Assembly: GCF_028583425.1 (NCBI RefSeq)
Contig: NC_072807.1
Coordinates: 34,167,001-34,231,000 of the forward strand
Direction of reading: 5' to 3'
Length of the DNA stretch: 64,000 nucleotides
Source of the DNA: Eublepharis macularius
Taxonomy: Eukaryota > Chordata > Lepidosauria > Squamata > Eublepharidae
Shown here: piece after piece, positions 1 through 15,200 of the stretch
How positions within the stretch are numbered: the stretch's first letter is position 1
How the letters are laid out: every line of letters starts with the position of its first letter
The notes under the pieces: model-generated
Told to the model about the DNA's origin: nothing
What the model saw: only the letters and a program-made list of their open reading frames with translations
Database searches by the model: none
Position numbers and translations under genes: made by a program

Positions 1-243
1 GTGGGGCGAGCTCTCGCTGGCTGTTATATCTTGTCTCAAAATTCTTGGAGCTTTGAGAAGTGGGGTTCACCCACTTAAGCACATTCTCCAGTGTGAATGC
101 TCTGCACTCCATAAAATGTGCTACTTAGGTTGTATAATTTCTCGTGGGATCTTCTAAAGCTGTATTTCTAGTGTGGTTCCAGTGTCGTTAGCATTAAGGG
201 ATCTCTGTGCTCCTTGTTCCTTTTTTTTTTTTCTTCCCCCCAG

Positions 244-3200
244 TGGAATTCCTGCAATGGTAGATTTTGCTGCTATGAGGGAAGCTGTGAAAAATCTTGG
301 AGGAGATCCCACAAAAGTTCATCCTGCCTGCCCAACAGATCTCACCGTGGACCATTCTTTGCAGATCGACTTCAGCAAATGGTATTTATTGTACATCCTG
401 ATTTTTTCCCCCCAAGATAAAATACCGTTATCTTGAAAGCGTTGTGTGTGTTTACCTTTAGTTACGCCCAGCATTTAAAATTTCTTTTCACCCTTTTTTA
501 AAAAATGACAGTGCAATACAGAATACTCCCAACCCTGGAGGTGGTGATCCGCAAAGGCCGCCAGCAAAACTTTCTCCGCTTAAGGCGCCTCGGAAGCTTC
601 CGTGCCGGGGCCAGGCCAGCTGCAGAGGGCCGTGCGACAGCGAATCGAGTCGCAACTCGGGGCCGCTTTCTGTGCAGATTGAGAACACGCCTCTGCTGTG
701 TCCTTTTCATCTTCAGCCAGTGCCTGAGTAAGCTGCTTATCTGTGCTGTTGTTCACCCCTCCCCTCTTTTTTTTAGCTTTTTTCTGCAGATGTCGTAGAG
801 TGTAGATCTTTCTGCTAAGTTTTATCACGCAGCTAAAAATCAGACACTATTTTAGATCATGCTGATTGCTAGTCACAGTTGCACCTTCTAGTTTTTACTT
901 AAACTATTAGTCGTCCTGCCGACGGGCTAACTAATAGTAAGAGTTCAGGGTCTCAGTTGTCACACAAAGTGAGTGTGTGGCTAGAAGGAATCATGTTTAT
1001 TTTCTCCTACGAGCCATTTCTACAGTTGTTTGTATGTGGAGGAGTAATTCCAAATCTGCCTGTATATAAAATATACCTCGGTGTTTTCTTGAGGGAAAAT
1101 GCAGAAGGTGGCAGTATGTGTCAGGAGAGAAGAGCTTTTCTGCAACGCCCAGCCGACATTCTTCCCTTACTGCCCACGGGGGCTGGTTTGTGGCCATCAG
1201 ATGGAAACCAAAAGAAGGCTTCTTGTGGCATCTGAAAGATTCTCAGATTTATTCTGTCCAAGGTTTTTTATGGATAATGATGATGATAATAACTGTTCTT
1301 CTATACCGCTCTTCTAGACAGATTAGTGCCATGCTCAGAGAGGTTAACATAGTCAGTGTTGTTATACAGCTGGGGCTGAGAAGAGTGGCTTCCTCAAGGC
1401 CACCTGCAGAGCTCATGGCAGTAGTGGGATTCGAACCAGCATCTGTGTCCACTTCACCATCTTTATTGCAGTGATGACATGTGTTGTAGACCATAAAGGC
1501 TTACACTAAAGTCAACCTGTGAGTCTTCAAGTTTCCACAAGAATAGCCATTGACAGACTAGCACAGCTATTCCAGAATTTGTCAGCATGAAGGCTTGGGT
1601 TGAAAAATAAGTGTTCCTCTCTGATGTATTAGAAAGGTGTGTGTGGGGAGGGGGGGTGAGAGAGAGAGAGAGGTAGTAACATCATCATCTTCAGAGTGGT
1701 GTACAGATTGTTGACAGAAGAGTTGTCATGTTTAACTACCAAAACAATTGCAATTTGACAGCAAAGGGCTTCAATTTTTAATAAACTGGTAGCAAATTCT
1801 TGCATAGAATCACATCTTGATTAATTTAAAGTTCCCCATGAGGACTTGATGCTTAGTTATGCACTATCATATTTAGAGAATCTCTGACTGGGATTAAGTT
1901 CAGTGTAGAAGATCTTCGGGGCCGTTATTGAGAAAGCAGCACAGAAACACATAAGGCTTTTATAAAAAATAGTTGGAATTTCCTGAAATGAAAAGCACGA
2001 CTTTATTGTCTTACAGTGTTTTCTTAATTGGCAGTACAAGGGACCAGATAAATGTTTTTCTTGTCATGTGTAGCATGAATCATCCACCTTCTGCTTTTCC
2101 GGAATCTTTTCCAAGACTTCTGTTAGCTTCCTCTAAGAATGACTGCTAGAAAGCACACAGCTTCTCTCAGTGACGATGTTATCTTATAGACAGGTTCATT
2201 TACTAAGAGATTTTACTTGCAACCCTCACCTTAAGCAAATGTGTAGCGGTGAAAGTTGTAACTTGCAGTACTCTTGAAAAGAAACTGGCCTTTCTTTAGG
2301 ATGGCACATTTTTGTCAGATGGAGGTGCTTTCCATTTCATTGAGGAAATGCCTCTGATTAAAGGTGGGCACGGACTGGAAAACGGACCAAAATTTAACAC
2401 GGACTGGGCCAGTTCAGCGTTCACGAACCGGCAGGTTGTGGGATGCCCATTTTCTATGGACCCCACGGACTTTTTGGCAATCGGTTGGTCTGTGGTCTGT
2501 TAAAGCCTTCCTGCTTTGCTGGCAAGTGGCGCCGGGAGCGCTTTAACCTTTAAATCCCCCCTTGCTCCAGCTGACTGGCGGACCTGCCAGTCAGCTGGAG
2601 CAGGGGGGGTCGGGTTAAAGCGCTTCCCAGAGCCGGCCCAGACTGATGAACTGGTTGGTTTGCGAACGAGCACTGGACTGTGAAAAGTTTGTGGTCCATG
2701 AAATGCTACAGACCACGGACCCACGGCCCGTGGGTTTTTCCTGGTCCGTGCCCATCTCTACCTCTGATATATTAAAACTAATCCAAATTCTCCTGTTAGC
2801 AACAATTAGCTGAATATTAGCAAAATAAATATTAACTGTCATTTGTGGTTTCTTTTCTCCCCTCTCTTAGGCCTGAAACAGTGTTAAAAAACCAGGAGGT
2901 GGAATTTGGTAGAAACAGAGAGAGACTCCAGTTTTTCAAGGTACATTGGTTTGCAGACAGCCTGGCCCAGAGAAAGTTTATATAAGGACCATACAGAATT
3001 GTTTAGTGGAGATTGCGGTAAACATGATGTGGTATTAATCCTGAAGCTTTTCTTCTGTTTTTCAGAATGTGTAATTGGGGGAACAAAACAAAAGTCAGTG
3101 TTGATATTTGAAGATAACATATCTGTTCATAAGTTGAAAAACTTTCATTTGAATCCTGCTTATGTGTTGAATCTCTGGAAGAGTAAAGGAAAGCATGCAT

Positions 3201-6200
3201 GGTTTGTGTTCCAAGTGGGACGCAATATAGTGACTGTGTAAAGTAGAAAATCATTTTATGAACTGGCAAATTAATCCTTCTTTTTTATTGCTGCTAACAA
3301 TATTCGCCATGTGTATTCTTTGGCTTTCTTTGTAAATAATAGGGGGTGGGGGTTGCACTAGATAGATAAAGTGTTTAAAAGCAGTGTCTGGTTTACCTGT
3401 CTGCGCTGACAGTTAACAGTGTTCATGCTTGTTCAGTTCAGAGAGTGTGAAGATAACTTGGTATTTTTTTCTTCTTTTCTACAATAAACTAGTGGAGCTC
3501 CAAAATGATTGAGAATGTCTCAGTAATTCCTCCTGGGACAGGAATGGCCCACCAGGTGAACTTGGAGTATTTGTCCAGGGTGGTGTTTGACGTTAAAGAT
3601 TTCCTCTATCCAGACAGCGTTGTTGGCACTGATTCCCATACAACAATGGTAAATGGCTTAGGGATCCTGGGATGGGGTAAGTTCCTTAGACTTAACTGTG
3701 CATTGATTGGTTCATTTACTTCTGTAGAAGGCACTTCTTGATTTTTTCCTATTGGCTGTCTTAAATTCCAGCAAAGATGTTTAATAAATTAGAGACAGCG
3801 TGCTGTAGTGATCAGTGTAGGGCTTGCTACGGGTTGAAATTCCCACTCAGTCATGAAGCCTACTAAGTCACTTGTATTCAATCTAACCTACCCCCTTCTT
3901 CCTGAGCTACTTGGAGGAAAGTTGGAATTAAAAAAAAGGTATATTAATGGGGGGCAATATTATGAAATATGAGAGAGTACCGGCATAAAGGTGCTCCTTT
4001 TAACCTTCGTGCTTGAGAAAGCATTTTATGAACCCAGTCTTGGGATCAAAGCGATTTAGAGAAACTTGAACTCTTCTAGCCTTCATTTAGAACAAAAGCT
4101 CTCCTGATCTGTTGGAGACAGGTAGACACAGCTAGCTGAATTTACACCATGCTTTTCCTTCTCTGCCTCCAGTTATTCCCCCCCCCCCACCCTTCGTCCT
4201 GGGACCATTTTATGCAGCTTAGCATAAACATAGACATAGGCCCATCTGTACAATTATTGTAGCTGCCCTGAGCCTTTGAGACAGGGCAGACTGTAAGCAT
4301 TTTCAGAGAGAATCCCTGAGGTCTGTGGTAACTCCAGAGTCAGTTAGTTCTTGGAGGTTCTTAGACTCCTGGTACCTCTATGGACCTTTAATGCAAATCA
4401 TCCAATGTGTGGCAGATAAAGGGGGGGAAATACACATGCTAGATTATGGGCACCTGGAAAATAACCGAAAGACTAAGTGTTGTGTTCTGTTCAGTGAAAT
4501 GACTTTTACCCTACTTTTAAAAAAGAATTTTCACAGTGGCTTGCAATAAAATAAAATCATAAAACAACTTAAATAATAAAACAGAAACAGCAGACTATTA
4601 AACAGTAGGTATACTAAAATAACGTGGCAATGTAGTTGGAAGTTCTGTCATGTGGAGTTGTTTTGACCTGCTGTCTAAAAAGTTTCAGACTAATGTCTCT
4701 GGAAAATGTAACTGGAACACTCCTACAGAAATAATACCTGGGATAGCTGCATTCTTGTAACTGACATTGACAGAGCTATTTGCATGAAGAAGATGTTTGG
4801 GGAGGGAGAAAATAGTTTCCTCTCAGTGATTATTACGGCAAACATGAAAAATCTTACAGTGAGCCATCAAAAATGTGGACTTTTTAACATTATTTCGATT
4901 ATTAAATGGCTATTTGAACTGTACTACCTAAATCTTACAGGACTTGGGAAACACCTTTTTCGCAGCATCTTTAAGAGTGTGCATGTCTTCTAGCTAGATT
5001 AAAACGGGGATATTATTATTCTCATTTCTGTGAAATATTCAGTAGCCTTTGGCTGTAGGTAAAAGAGATTTACAGGGATGTTTTTCAACTTTTAATGGCC
5101 ATTCAGTCATTTAACAAGCTGTTAAAAGGCAGTAATTTCTTCTTCCAGGTGTTGGTGGAATTGAAACAGAAGCGGTCATGCTTGGAATGCCAGTTACTCT
5201 GACCTTGCCCGAGGTGGTTGGATGTGAACTGACTGGCTCAGCCAGCCCTCTTGCCACATCAATAGACATAGTCCTCAGCATTACTAAGGTAAATCAGAGT
5301 TCACTCTGTCTCTACGCCAAGGGCATATGTTCTTTACACAAACCGTTTCAGGGGTGGCCAAACAAGGAACTCAGGGTTCTTCTCCCACGGCACGGTGTCA
5401 TAACTAGTTTTGTAAGATCTCAGCCACAGAAGCTAAACAAGGGAGATAGGAGGTCATATACAGAACTAGGGCATCAGATTGGTTGGCAGCAGAATGAGTT
5501 ATTTCCACATGAGCAGCGCTGTTCATCTGGACTCTTATCAGTTGTCTTTTCGTGAGCTTAATCAGTAAACTGGATAGCATTATGGAGGCCCCACCCAGAT
5601 GTGCTTGTGTGCATGAGAGCTGCCAGTTTAATTAAGAATTTAGCTGTTCACAGGCATGTTGCAGCTGAAAGGGCCAGCACTGGTTACCGCTGTATTGGCA
5701 TGAGTTGACTTCTTCGTTGGGATCCTTCAAAGTCCTGAAGGCAGCTCTGGTTATTTTGCTGGGTGGAGTTAGTAGTGAAAAGCTTTACACCACCATGTTT
5801 CTTCTCCTGCATTCAATAGTTCTGTTGTTTTGTTCACCTCCTAACAGCAACTAAGGCAAGCAGGAGTGTCTGGAAAATTTGTGGAGTTCTTCGGGTCTGG
5901 TGTTTCCCAGCTCTCAGTAGTCGACCGAACCACGATAGCAAATATGTGTCCAGAGTACGGTGCTATTTTGAGCTTTTTCCCTATTGATAATGTGACGCTC
6001 ACGCATTTAAAACACAGAGGTAAGATTGAAATTTCTCCTGGAAGCCAATTTGCATAAACAGTATAGTTTTTCACCAGTTTTTTGTTGTGGAATCAAGGTT
6101 CTCTCATGCAGAGATGTTGTTTCAGCTATTCTGCCAAGGTCGTGTCAAACAGGAAGTCTTTAATTTGGCAAGGGGAGTTATGAAAGCATGGTTGAGTTCT

Positions 6201-9200
6201 CGTGTAGCTGAAGCATTGTGCTGAACATTGTACAGAATCTGTGTCCTTTAAAAAGAAAAGTTGTGCTTTACCTACAGACAGTTTTCTTAAAATGTTTCCC
6301 TTAGGCTTTGAAGAGGCGAAGCTTAAGTCTATGGAAACCTATCTTAAAACTGTGAAACTATTTAGAAATGATCAGCTTTCCACAGAAGAACCTACATACT
6401 CCCAGGTAATTGCAGAATGTTTTTACCTTTTTCAAAATATGTCATGTGTGAAGGTTTATATCCATCCCTTAAGTCCCTGCTATCCCATCAGTGGGAGTTT
6501 GGTCCCCACCTCCAAAAGAGAGATCCCATTTCTTAGTTCATTCAACATCTCCCTCCCCCCTTTATCAAACTTGGGTCTGCCCAGCCATATCCGCAGCATG
6601 CTAAAAGTTTGGTAATAAGTCTCCCAGTGAATGTTTGTCGCATCCAGATGCTGCTTCATTGTGAAAATTGAGTGGGTATATCAGTACTGAATATGAGATC
6701 TCCATTAGCTTTGCACTTCGCACATTCCAAGAGAGACAAAATTACGACAATTTCTCTGTCCTTTTGAATCATTGTCACCTGAGCAATCTGCATTTTACCC
6801 AAATTGGTAGTGGTGTTCAAGACGGAGATTAAACTCTATTTCGTATTCCTCTCTTGAGTAGTTTTACAAACATATAGAGTTTGTGCTTTTAATAAAGCAA
6901 CCTGTTTTTGTCATTAGTACTTCAGCTCTTAATTTAGGGCAACGCTTTCCCAGAACATAAAGACTGCACAGTACAGTACGGTTAATAGAATTCTGTTTCT
7001 TCCTTTTTGCTAGCTCAGTGTTAACAAAACAAGGAAGTAACAGGTCGTATCCTGTGGGAGAACTCTTTGGGCCTCTTTGCTCTGCTCAAAGTGTGACTTC
7101 TGTAATGTTGTCAGATCCTTATTTCTAAAAAGGAGTTTGATAGAACTTTCCCATCGCTTGACAGAATTCATTGGCTCATGTGGAATGCTAGAGATCAGTG
7201 ATATGTATACAATGGACAGTAATTAATACACTTTTTCCCTCCCTGTCAGACTATACAAATAAACCTGGGTTCTATAATGCCGTATGTCAGTGGTCCCAAA
7301 AGGGCACAGGACAGAGTGGCCGTTACAGATATGAAAAGTGATTTTCAGGCATGCTTAAATGAGAAGGTAGGTAGAACTGAAGTGTGTCTGTTTGCCTGTA
7401 AAGCTGTTATTAGAATTACAGCAGATTTGAATAGAAAGGATAATCTCTTCTCTGGAAAAGGAAACTTCCTTTTTTCCCCCCTTTCATGCCCCACCCCCTG
7501 AATGAATGTAAATTTTCCTGTCGTTTGTGATGTTGGAAAATTAAGAGCATGTCCGGAAGGTAGCTTCCTGGTACTTCTGCTTCAGCAGAAGAGCAGCGTC
7601 CTTGAAGAAGACGCTTCGCTTTTCCTCAAGAGACCCCCATCCTGCAGCAAGCCAGGAGAGCCGATTAAACCTCAGTAGCCCATGTCCGCCATGTGTCTAG
7701 GTTGAAAAACCAAGCGCATGACTTGCTGCCAGAATTAATGGTGGGTGTCAGTTCCCCCAGTTATTTGATTTTCCCAGGGTGGTGGTGGTGTTTGACTTTC
7801 TGTACACCAGACATTGTGTGCAACCACGTAATTCTGTAATCTCCTCCCTTGCTTAAAATCGATTGCAGACTCCTTGTGTGATTTGACTTGGTGGTGAACT
7901 TCTCGTCCCCTAGGTTGGTTTTAAAGGCTTTCAGATTCCTACTGAGAAGCAAAGTGACGTCGTTCCAATTGAATTTGAAGGAAACGAGTACAAGCTGGCT
8001 CATGGGTCGGTCGTCATTGCGGCCGTGATCAGCTGCACCAACAACTGCAATCCCTCTGTAATGCTAGGAGCAGGTATGCCGTGCCCCTCTCCCCTTCCCT
8101 ACCACCTGTCTCTTCTTGTTTGGAAAATCCTATAGAGCCAAGCAGAAATGAGTCCCTTTTTAAATATACATAGACTGTGAAAGGAAAATACCAGAGCCTG
8201 ACCCAGCATGGAACAACATTTCCCCAACACAACAGTCTCCTATGTGTTTTCCTGCCACCTGCTCTCTTGCCTCGAGTCTTGGAAAGAATCCAAATGTGTT
8301 GAATGGAACAGGGAGCATTGGGTTGTGCCTTACTGGCTTATACTGATTGCCAAAAGCACTGAGCCCATCCCAGGTAGGCACATCACAGCCATGAGCCCTT
8401 AGCTCGATTATTTCTCTGTTGGACAAAATGGCTTTAAAACATTGCATGAGTTAGTGGCACTGGGGTCTCTGCCCAGTGCGGTGCAGTGGAGCTACTTGTT
8501 TTGAGAGCCAGTTCGGTGCAGTGGTTAAGAGCAGCAGGACTGTAATCTGGAGAACTGGGTTTGATTCCCCTCTCCTCTGCTTGAAGCCAGCTGGGCGACC
8601 TTGGGTCAGTCACAGCTCTCTCAGAGCTCTCTCAACCCCACCCACCTCACAGAGTGTTCGTTGTTGTGGGTATAATAATAGCATACTTTGTAAACAGCTC
8701 TGAGTGGGTGTTAAGTCGTCCTGAAGGGAGGTATATAAATTGAATGTCACGTTATTATTTTGCTGTTCAGAATCTAACAATAAAGTTTCCGAAATGGCTG
8801 CCAGGCTGCTTAGGTGAGCTTTGCTGGCCCTAGCCTTGTGCCCACAGATCAATGGCTCTGTTTCCTCCTGAAATTCAGATTGCACCCCCTCCCCCCAGTG
8901 GTTCATACGGTTGCAATTACGTAGGATTGATTAAATAACTTTATTTATTGTGTACCCTGCCTTCCTCCCCAGTGGAGACCCAAAGCAGCTTGCATTATTC
9001 ACATATTCTCCATTTTATCCTCCCAACAGTCAGGTGAGGTGGGATTGGTTAGGAGGGTGTGACTGGCCCAAGATAATCCAGCAAGTTTCCATGGCAGAGC
9101 AGGGATTCAAACTGGTGTCTGCCAGATCTTAGTCCCATGCCATGCTGGCTCTCTCTATGAGTTTGTCCTTTTGAAAATGCTGGTTATACACTGGGCGCCA

Positions 9201-12200
9201 TCTGCTGAGCATCACAGCTAAAACACTCTTCCAGGGTGTTTATGAAGCTGTTTACACAGGTCCTCTCCCAACAGAGACCATGCTGCAGCTTGGATCACAC
9301 CCTTTTCCCCTTTTCTGAGTCAGACCTCTGGTCCATCTAGCACTCTCCTGTTAAATCCCAACAGCACCCACTCTTTGACTGAAGGCTTGCTTATTTTAAG
9401 GAAAATTCCAGATATTTCAGGGACTGAACTTCGTATCTTCTACTTGCATTCAGAGCATGTGCCGCAGTCCCTTCTTACTTCCTGTAATAATTATCCTATC
9501 TGCAATATCATTCTGCCACTTAGAATTCTTTATCCAAATCTGAATTAACTGCTCTTCCCCCGTTCCCCCACCCACCATGTTTTTCATTAGGCTTGTTGGC
9601 CAAAAAAGCCGTTGAAGCTGGACTGACGGTTAAACCTTATATAAGAACTAGTTTGTCACCTGGCAGTGGAATGGTCACGCACTATCTCAGTTCCAGTGGA
9701 GTATTGCCGTACCTCAAGGAACTTGGGTACGTATTTCTTATGTGCAGAAGCCATTACGAAGGATATGCAGAAAGTTATATTCAGAGTGTACCGAGGCTTT
9801 ATTCATGTATGCTTAGCACAACACCTGTGTCCTTATAGTATAACTTCAGCTCCAATGCATGTGGGCTGTAAGGCAGAAATGGGAAGACAGCATATAGCTT
9901 CTGAAATTTCAGTGTGGTGGTGGTGATTCTTGGAGAGCCATGTTTGCAGTTACTGTCAGCCAAAACAGCCGTGTATACTTCCATCACTGGCATGATGCAT
10001 GTACATCAGGCCTGCAGCTTACCTCTTCATCCAGTGGTGGCTATTTGGGGCCTTGTCCACCTTCCTGAAAAATGGGGCAGGTGCCACGTTGGTGAATGGT
10101 GCCCAGAAGAGCCACAGGTGGAGTGTCCAGGCTCCCAAGCCGCTGAGTGAATATCACTGCTCTAGTGTGCAGACTGGAGATTTACTGATCTCTGGTTCAT
10201 TTTTGAAGTTTCGGTTTTATGATGGCAGCATGTCCGCCTATCCCAGAATTCAAAAGCTGGTTACTCTCCCAGCTGAACTAGTTCTAAATCTATTTTTCCA
10301 GGTAATGGGACATTTCTAAGCCGGCCCATGGTAAAGGGGCGTTTCTTGCTTTCAGAATTAATTCATTATTTGAATTATGGATGTGGTGCCTGACTAGATG
10401 AAGGCGGGTTAGTGTTTTATTCATCAAGTACTATTTTTTAAAATTACTTCCAACCCTTTTGTGAAAGCTTAAATCCGTGAAAATTGTTTCATGGCAAATC
10501 CAAGTGGTGTATTTCACAAAATTCCACTACACTTCTGTGACTGAGTGGAATTGGATGCATGTGAATAAGAGAGCAGGAGTCACCTGTGTGCCACTGACCA
10601 CCTAAAATCTCGGTTTTGTCTACAGATTTGATGTCATTGGCTATGGATGTTCCACATGCGTTGGGAATACCGCCCCTTTGCCAGAAACTGTTCAGAATGC
10701 AATAATGCAGGTGTGTCTTAACAGCTGGAACAGACTTTATCCTGTTGACTGGCCAAGAAATTAAGAACAGCAGCACTGCAAACTGCTAATAAAACTCTGC
10801 CACAAAAATTAAAAAAACAGTGAGAATACTGAGAACGTATTTATGTTTGTTTCTTACCTTTCAGGGTGACTTAGTTGCTTGCGGAGTTTTGTCTGGGAAC
10901 AAAAACTTTGAAGGCCGCCTCTGCAGCTGTATCCGTGCCAACTACCTTGCTTCTCCGCCTTTAGTTATTGCTTATGCCATAGCAGGGACTGTAAATACTG
11001 ATTTCCAGACTGAACCATTAGGTAACCGTCCACGCTTACATTTAATATTAGACTTGCGACTGTAGTTTTTGCAGTGTTTTTAAGCAGCCTTAAAAGCTCC
11101 CAAGGGTTGGTTTGCAAACAAAAAGGGTCAAAAGCACAACGCAGATCTATCAGCAGCGGGGGAGGTGGGGGATAATCGGGAAACTGATAATTTGCTAAAC
11201 CCAAGCAGAATAACAGGACAAGCAAAGGGGCAAACAAAATAGGACAAACCAAGAAGCAACGTGAGACTCTGTGAATTCCATAATGTTAGGGTAGCCATGG
11301 AGAAGCCAAGGCTACCCAGTAGATGCTAATCTTGGTGAGATGGGTTTTGTGAGTATTATTTTGGGGTGCTTCAAGTGGCTAGCACAAGATAGGCCAGATG
11401 CCCATAGCTGTAGAATTTCTCCCTGCCCACTTTTGCAGTACAAAAACAAAGCTTCCCATTCCAAAACTAGTTTGGCACCTTCAGTCTTCTACAAAAAAAA
11501 TTACAGGCTTACAAAGAGCAAGTGGGAAACTGCATGGCATTTTGCCCATTTCCAAAGAAAATATGCACAAAGCGGGTGCACTGCTTGAAGCAAACAAAGC
11601 CAGAAAGTTAGGGCTGTGGAGAGATCTATGGGGATGAATCTGGATTGTTAGAGTGGTCCTAAAGCATCGTAATATAAAATAACATGACTTTATATCGTGA
11701 AAGTTTGATTCTGTTTGGATGTTTATAAGGTTAAAAATTTAAAAAATATTAAAAAGTAATTTTCAATAGAAATGTAAATGCCATTGGTAAATGCCATCAG
11801 ATGCGCACCGTAATTGTTTGCAAAATTTCTCTTTCAGGGATCAATCCTGCCGGCAAAAGCATCTTCTTGCGTGATATTTGGCCCAGTCGAGAAGAGCTTC
11901 AGCAAGTGGAAGAAGAATTAGTAATATCGTCCATGTTTAAAGAGCTGAAGGAGAAAATGGAGGTTGGTTGACTATATGTATGTCATTGACACCATTTCAT
12001 TTTTAGCCCATCCTTCCTCCAGAGAACTCAGGGCGTCATACATCGTTCCCACTCTCATGTGTCTTCGCAACACTCCTGTCAAGGTTAGACTGAGAGATGG
12101 TGACTGGTTGAAAGTTGCCCAGTAAAGGCCAGACTGCACATTATGCTGAGAATTCTGTGTCCGAAGCGCAGAAGTGTTACAGGAGCACAGTCCAGTTTGT

Positions 12201-15200
12201 TGTTGTTGGGGGGGTGGGGTGTTTAAACCGTTCTCCCGTTCCTCTTTCTTAACCAGAAACTGCCCTACAGCACTCCTGCTTGCCCCAGTGGAGCAAATGG
12301 TCAGGAAACGTGCAAAAGCCCAGTACGTTTGCCCCAGCATGGCAAACAGCAGCTCTGCAGCACTAGTTCAGGTCAAAAAAACAGCACGGGGGGAAAGAGG
12401 AAACTCCCCCCTTCTTCCCTTTGCAGTCCTGGTGAGGATTGGGGGCCCACAATCATTTTTGCATGTTCTGAATATGGAATTCCCACGTTGCATGTAGTTT
12501 TGCCCTAAACTTCATGGCTGAATGGGAGTTTGAACCCTGTCGTCTTTGTCCAAGTCCAGCGCTGTAACCACTGTGCCACTCTGGCTCTTTAAGCACTGTT
12601 GTAAGTAAACCAGTGCCCAGATGAAATGCTTTGTGTTATTGTGGGTGCCATGTTGAGGGCAGTCAATATGATGCATCAGGTACACCTGGTAGTCCAAAGC
12701 AGCCCTAGTTAGGCTGCGGGTTCCTTTGTGTGTCCAAAACAGGTGCACAGCCAGCTATGATCCGGTTGTAGGGCTGGAAGAACAGTGGAAGGAACATTCT
12801 GTCGATGAAGCCTGCCATAAACTCAGCTTCAAGACAACATCTAGGAACCGGTTTTTGCAGCCAAGTTAACCAATAAATGAGATGCTGGAGTTGCATTTTT
12901 ATTTGGTTTTGATGTGTAATGCGGTTAATGCTGTTATATCAAGTAATTCATGTTTTTGGTATGAGTGAGAGGGTAACTAAGCTGATTTTACCAGATTACC
13001 ATTAAGCATGATCTTCACTTTTGCAGAAAGGAAATAAGCGATGGAACTCTCTGGAAACACCGGAGTCTGTTTTATTTACGTGGGATTGGAAGTCCACCTA
13101 CATTAGATGCCCTTCTTTTTTTGATAATCTTGTAAGTATGAAGTATTTTCATTGGGATTTGTTCATTTGGCATGTGCTGGCTGTTGAATCAAAGGTAGCC
13201 AAGTGCAGGGAGCTGACCCTTAGAAATGAAGCATAATTGCAGTGAGCTCTATTTTATGATTCAGTATGTTTTGAATGAACCAACCTGGAACAATAACTAC
13301 TCCTGTTTTTATTCGTCCAACAGGCCAAAGAACCACTTCCGCTTCAGTCCATTGAAAATGCATATGTCTTGTTGCATTTGGGAGATTCAGTCACAACCGA
13401 TCACATCTCGCCCGCCGGGAGCATTGCAAGAGGAAGCGCTGCTGCCAGATACTTGTCAAACAAAGGGTATAGACCTTCAGAAGATCAGCTGCGGTTTCAG
13501 CTTATTGTCAATAAATAGCTTTTTTCAGTAGTGTACATTGAAGAGCAAATGCCATAACTAAAGTCAGGGCTCATTTCGAGGGGGAACACACAGGAACACA
13601 GTTCTGGCAGTTCCCCAAAGAGGTCACGTCAGGTGGCCCTACCCACCTGACGCTTGGCCATTTTGGGCCCGTTTCGTCCTGTATTGGGGCCGAAACAACC
13701 TGGATCAGGCCTCTGACAGGTGGTGGATCACTCTCCCACTCAGCAACAGCCTGATCCTGACCATTTTGTGCCCATTTTCTGCCATTTTCAGGAATGGCTA
13801 GGATTGGGTCCAAAACAGCCAGAATAGGTGGTCAGGAGGTGTGGCATATGCAATTCAGTTATACTAATGACACACTTCCAGCAATGGCAAGGGGTGTGGC
13901 ACATGCTAATGAGTTATGCTAATGAGTTCCTCCAGGTCTTTTTCTACGAAATGACCCCTGACTAAAGTAATATAAACTGAATTTCTTTTGCTATGGGGCA
14001 GGATTTGCTTAGGTATCTGTTCTGCCAGAGAGAGAAATATGAGGTACAGACCCTCAAAGTGTAATCCATCCCTAGAAGAGAATAACTTCAGTCTGTGAAG
14101 TTGATTTATTAGTGGCGCACATTACTGTGTGGAAATGGGACCTCTTTTTTCCCCCTTCTCTTGATTTCTTAGTAGAATTCTAAGTCAGCATAATATGGAG
14201 ACAGACATTGTCCTCTGAGTATTTCTTCCGGTCTTTTCTAGCCTCACACCCCGCGAATTCAACTCTTACGGCGCTCGGCGAGGTAATGACGCTGTGATGA
14301 CGAGAGGTACCTTTGCAAACATCAAGCTGTTGAATAAATTCATTGGGAAGCCGGCTCCTAAAACGGTTCACTTTCCAACAGGGAAGACGGTAAGGAGGGC
14401 ACAGTTGTTCAGACAAAGCTGGTAACAGGCATTTGTCTGTCGAGAACTTGCTTTGATGTTACCCTCTCATTTTTATACTGCAGATGGATGTATTTGATGC
14501 AGCAGAGGCCTATCAGAAAGAGAACATCCCTTTGATTATCTTGGCAGGTGCAAAGTATGGTCTAGGGAACTCAAGAGACTGGGCTGCCAAAGGACCTTTT
14601 TTACTGGTACTTTTATGTTGTATTAATAGGTATCAAGTCGTAGAAATGCTCATCACGTCAAGCTAGTTATAATCTATTAAGTGTTCTTCAAGTTTTTAGT
14701 TTGTTTTTTTAAAAACTTAAATCTCTCTCTTGAAAAACATACAAATTAGTTTTGCTCAACCTTTCACAGCAGTCAAGGGAGTAAGATGGTGGTGAGCAAT
14801 CTGAGACCGCCATGAAATGACTATTCAAAATCTCACGCAAGTCCACCTGCCTTTAAAATAAGCACTACTTCCTTACAGATACCAAACTGTCCTATTGAAT
14901 CTTTCGACGTTATGTTCAGTAACTAATCAGCAAGCTGTACATACAAACCACTTTGGTTTTGCCCACCCTTTCAAAGGTTGATGTTGCCAGCGGTCTCTTC
15001 CTTTCCCTCGCTTCCCTCTCCATGTTATCATTCCATGACAGATTCCAGTTAAGCCAAGTTCTCTCCCTTGAGTGAGAAAGGAGTCCTGCATTTGGGTTAC
15101 AGAGATACTGGACCTATATGTGACGAATCTTTTATTGATTTGTGAAAGAGCATGACTGTGTGTTTGTATTGCGTTCCTGCAGGGTGTGAAAGCAGTTATT

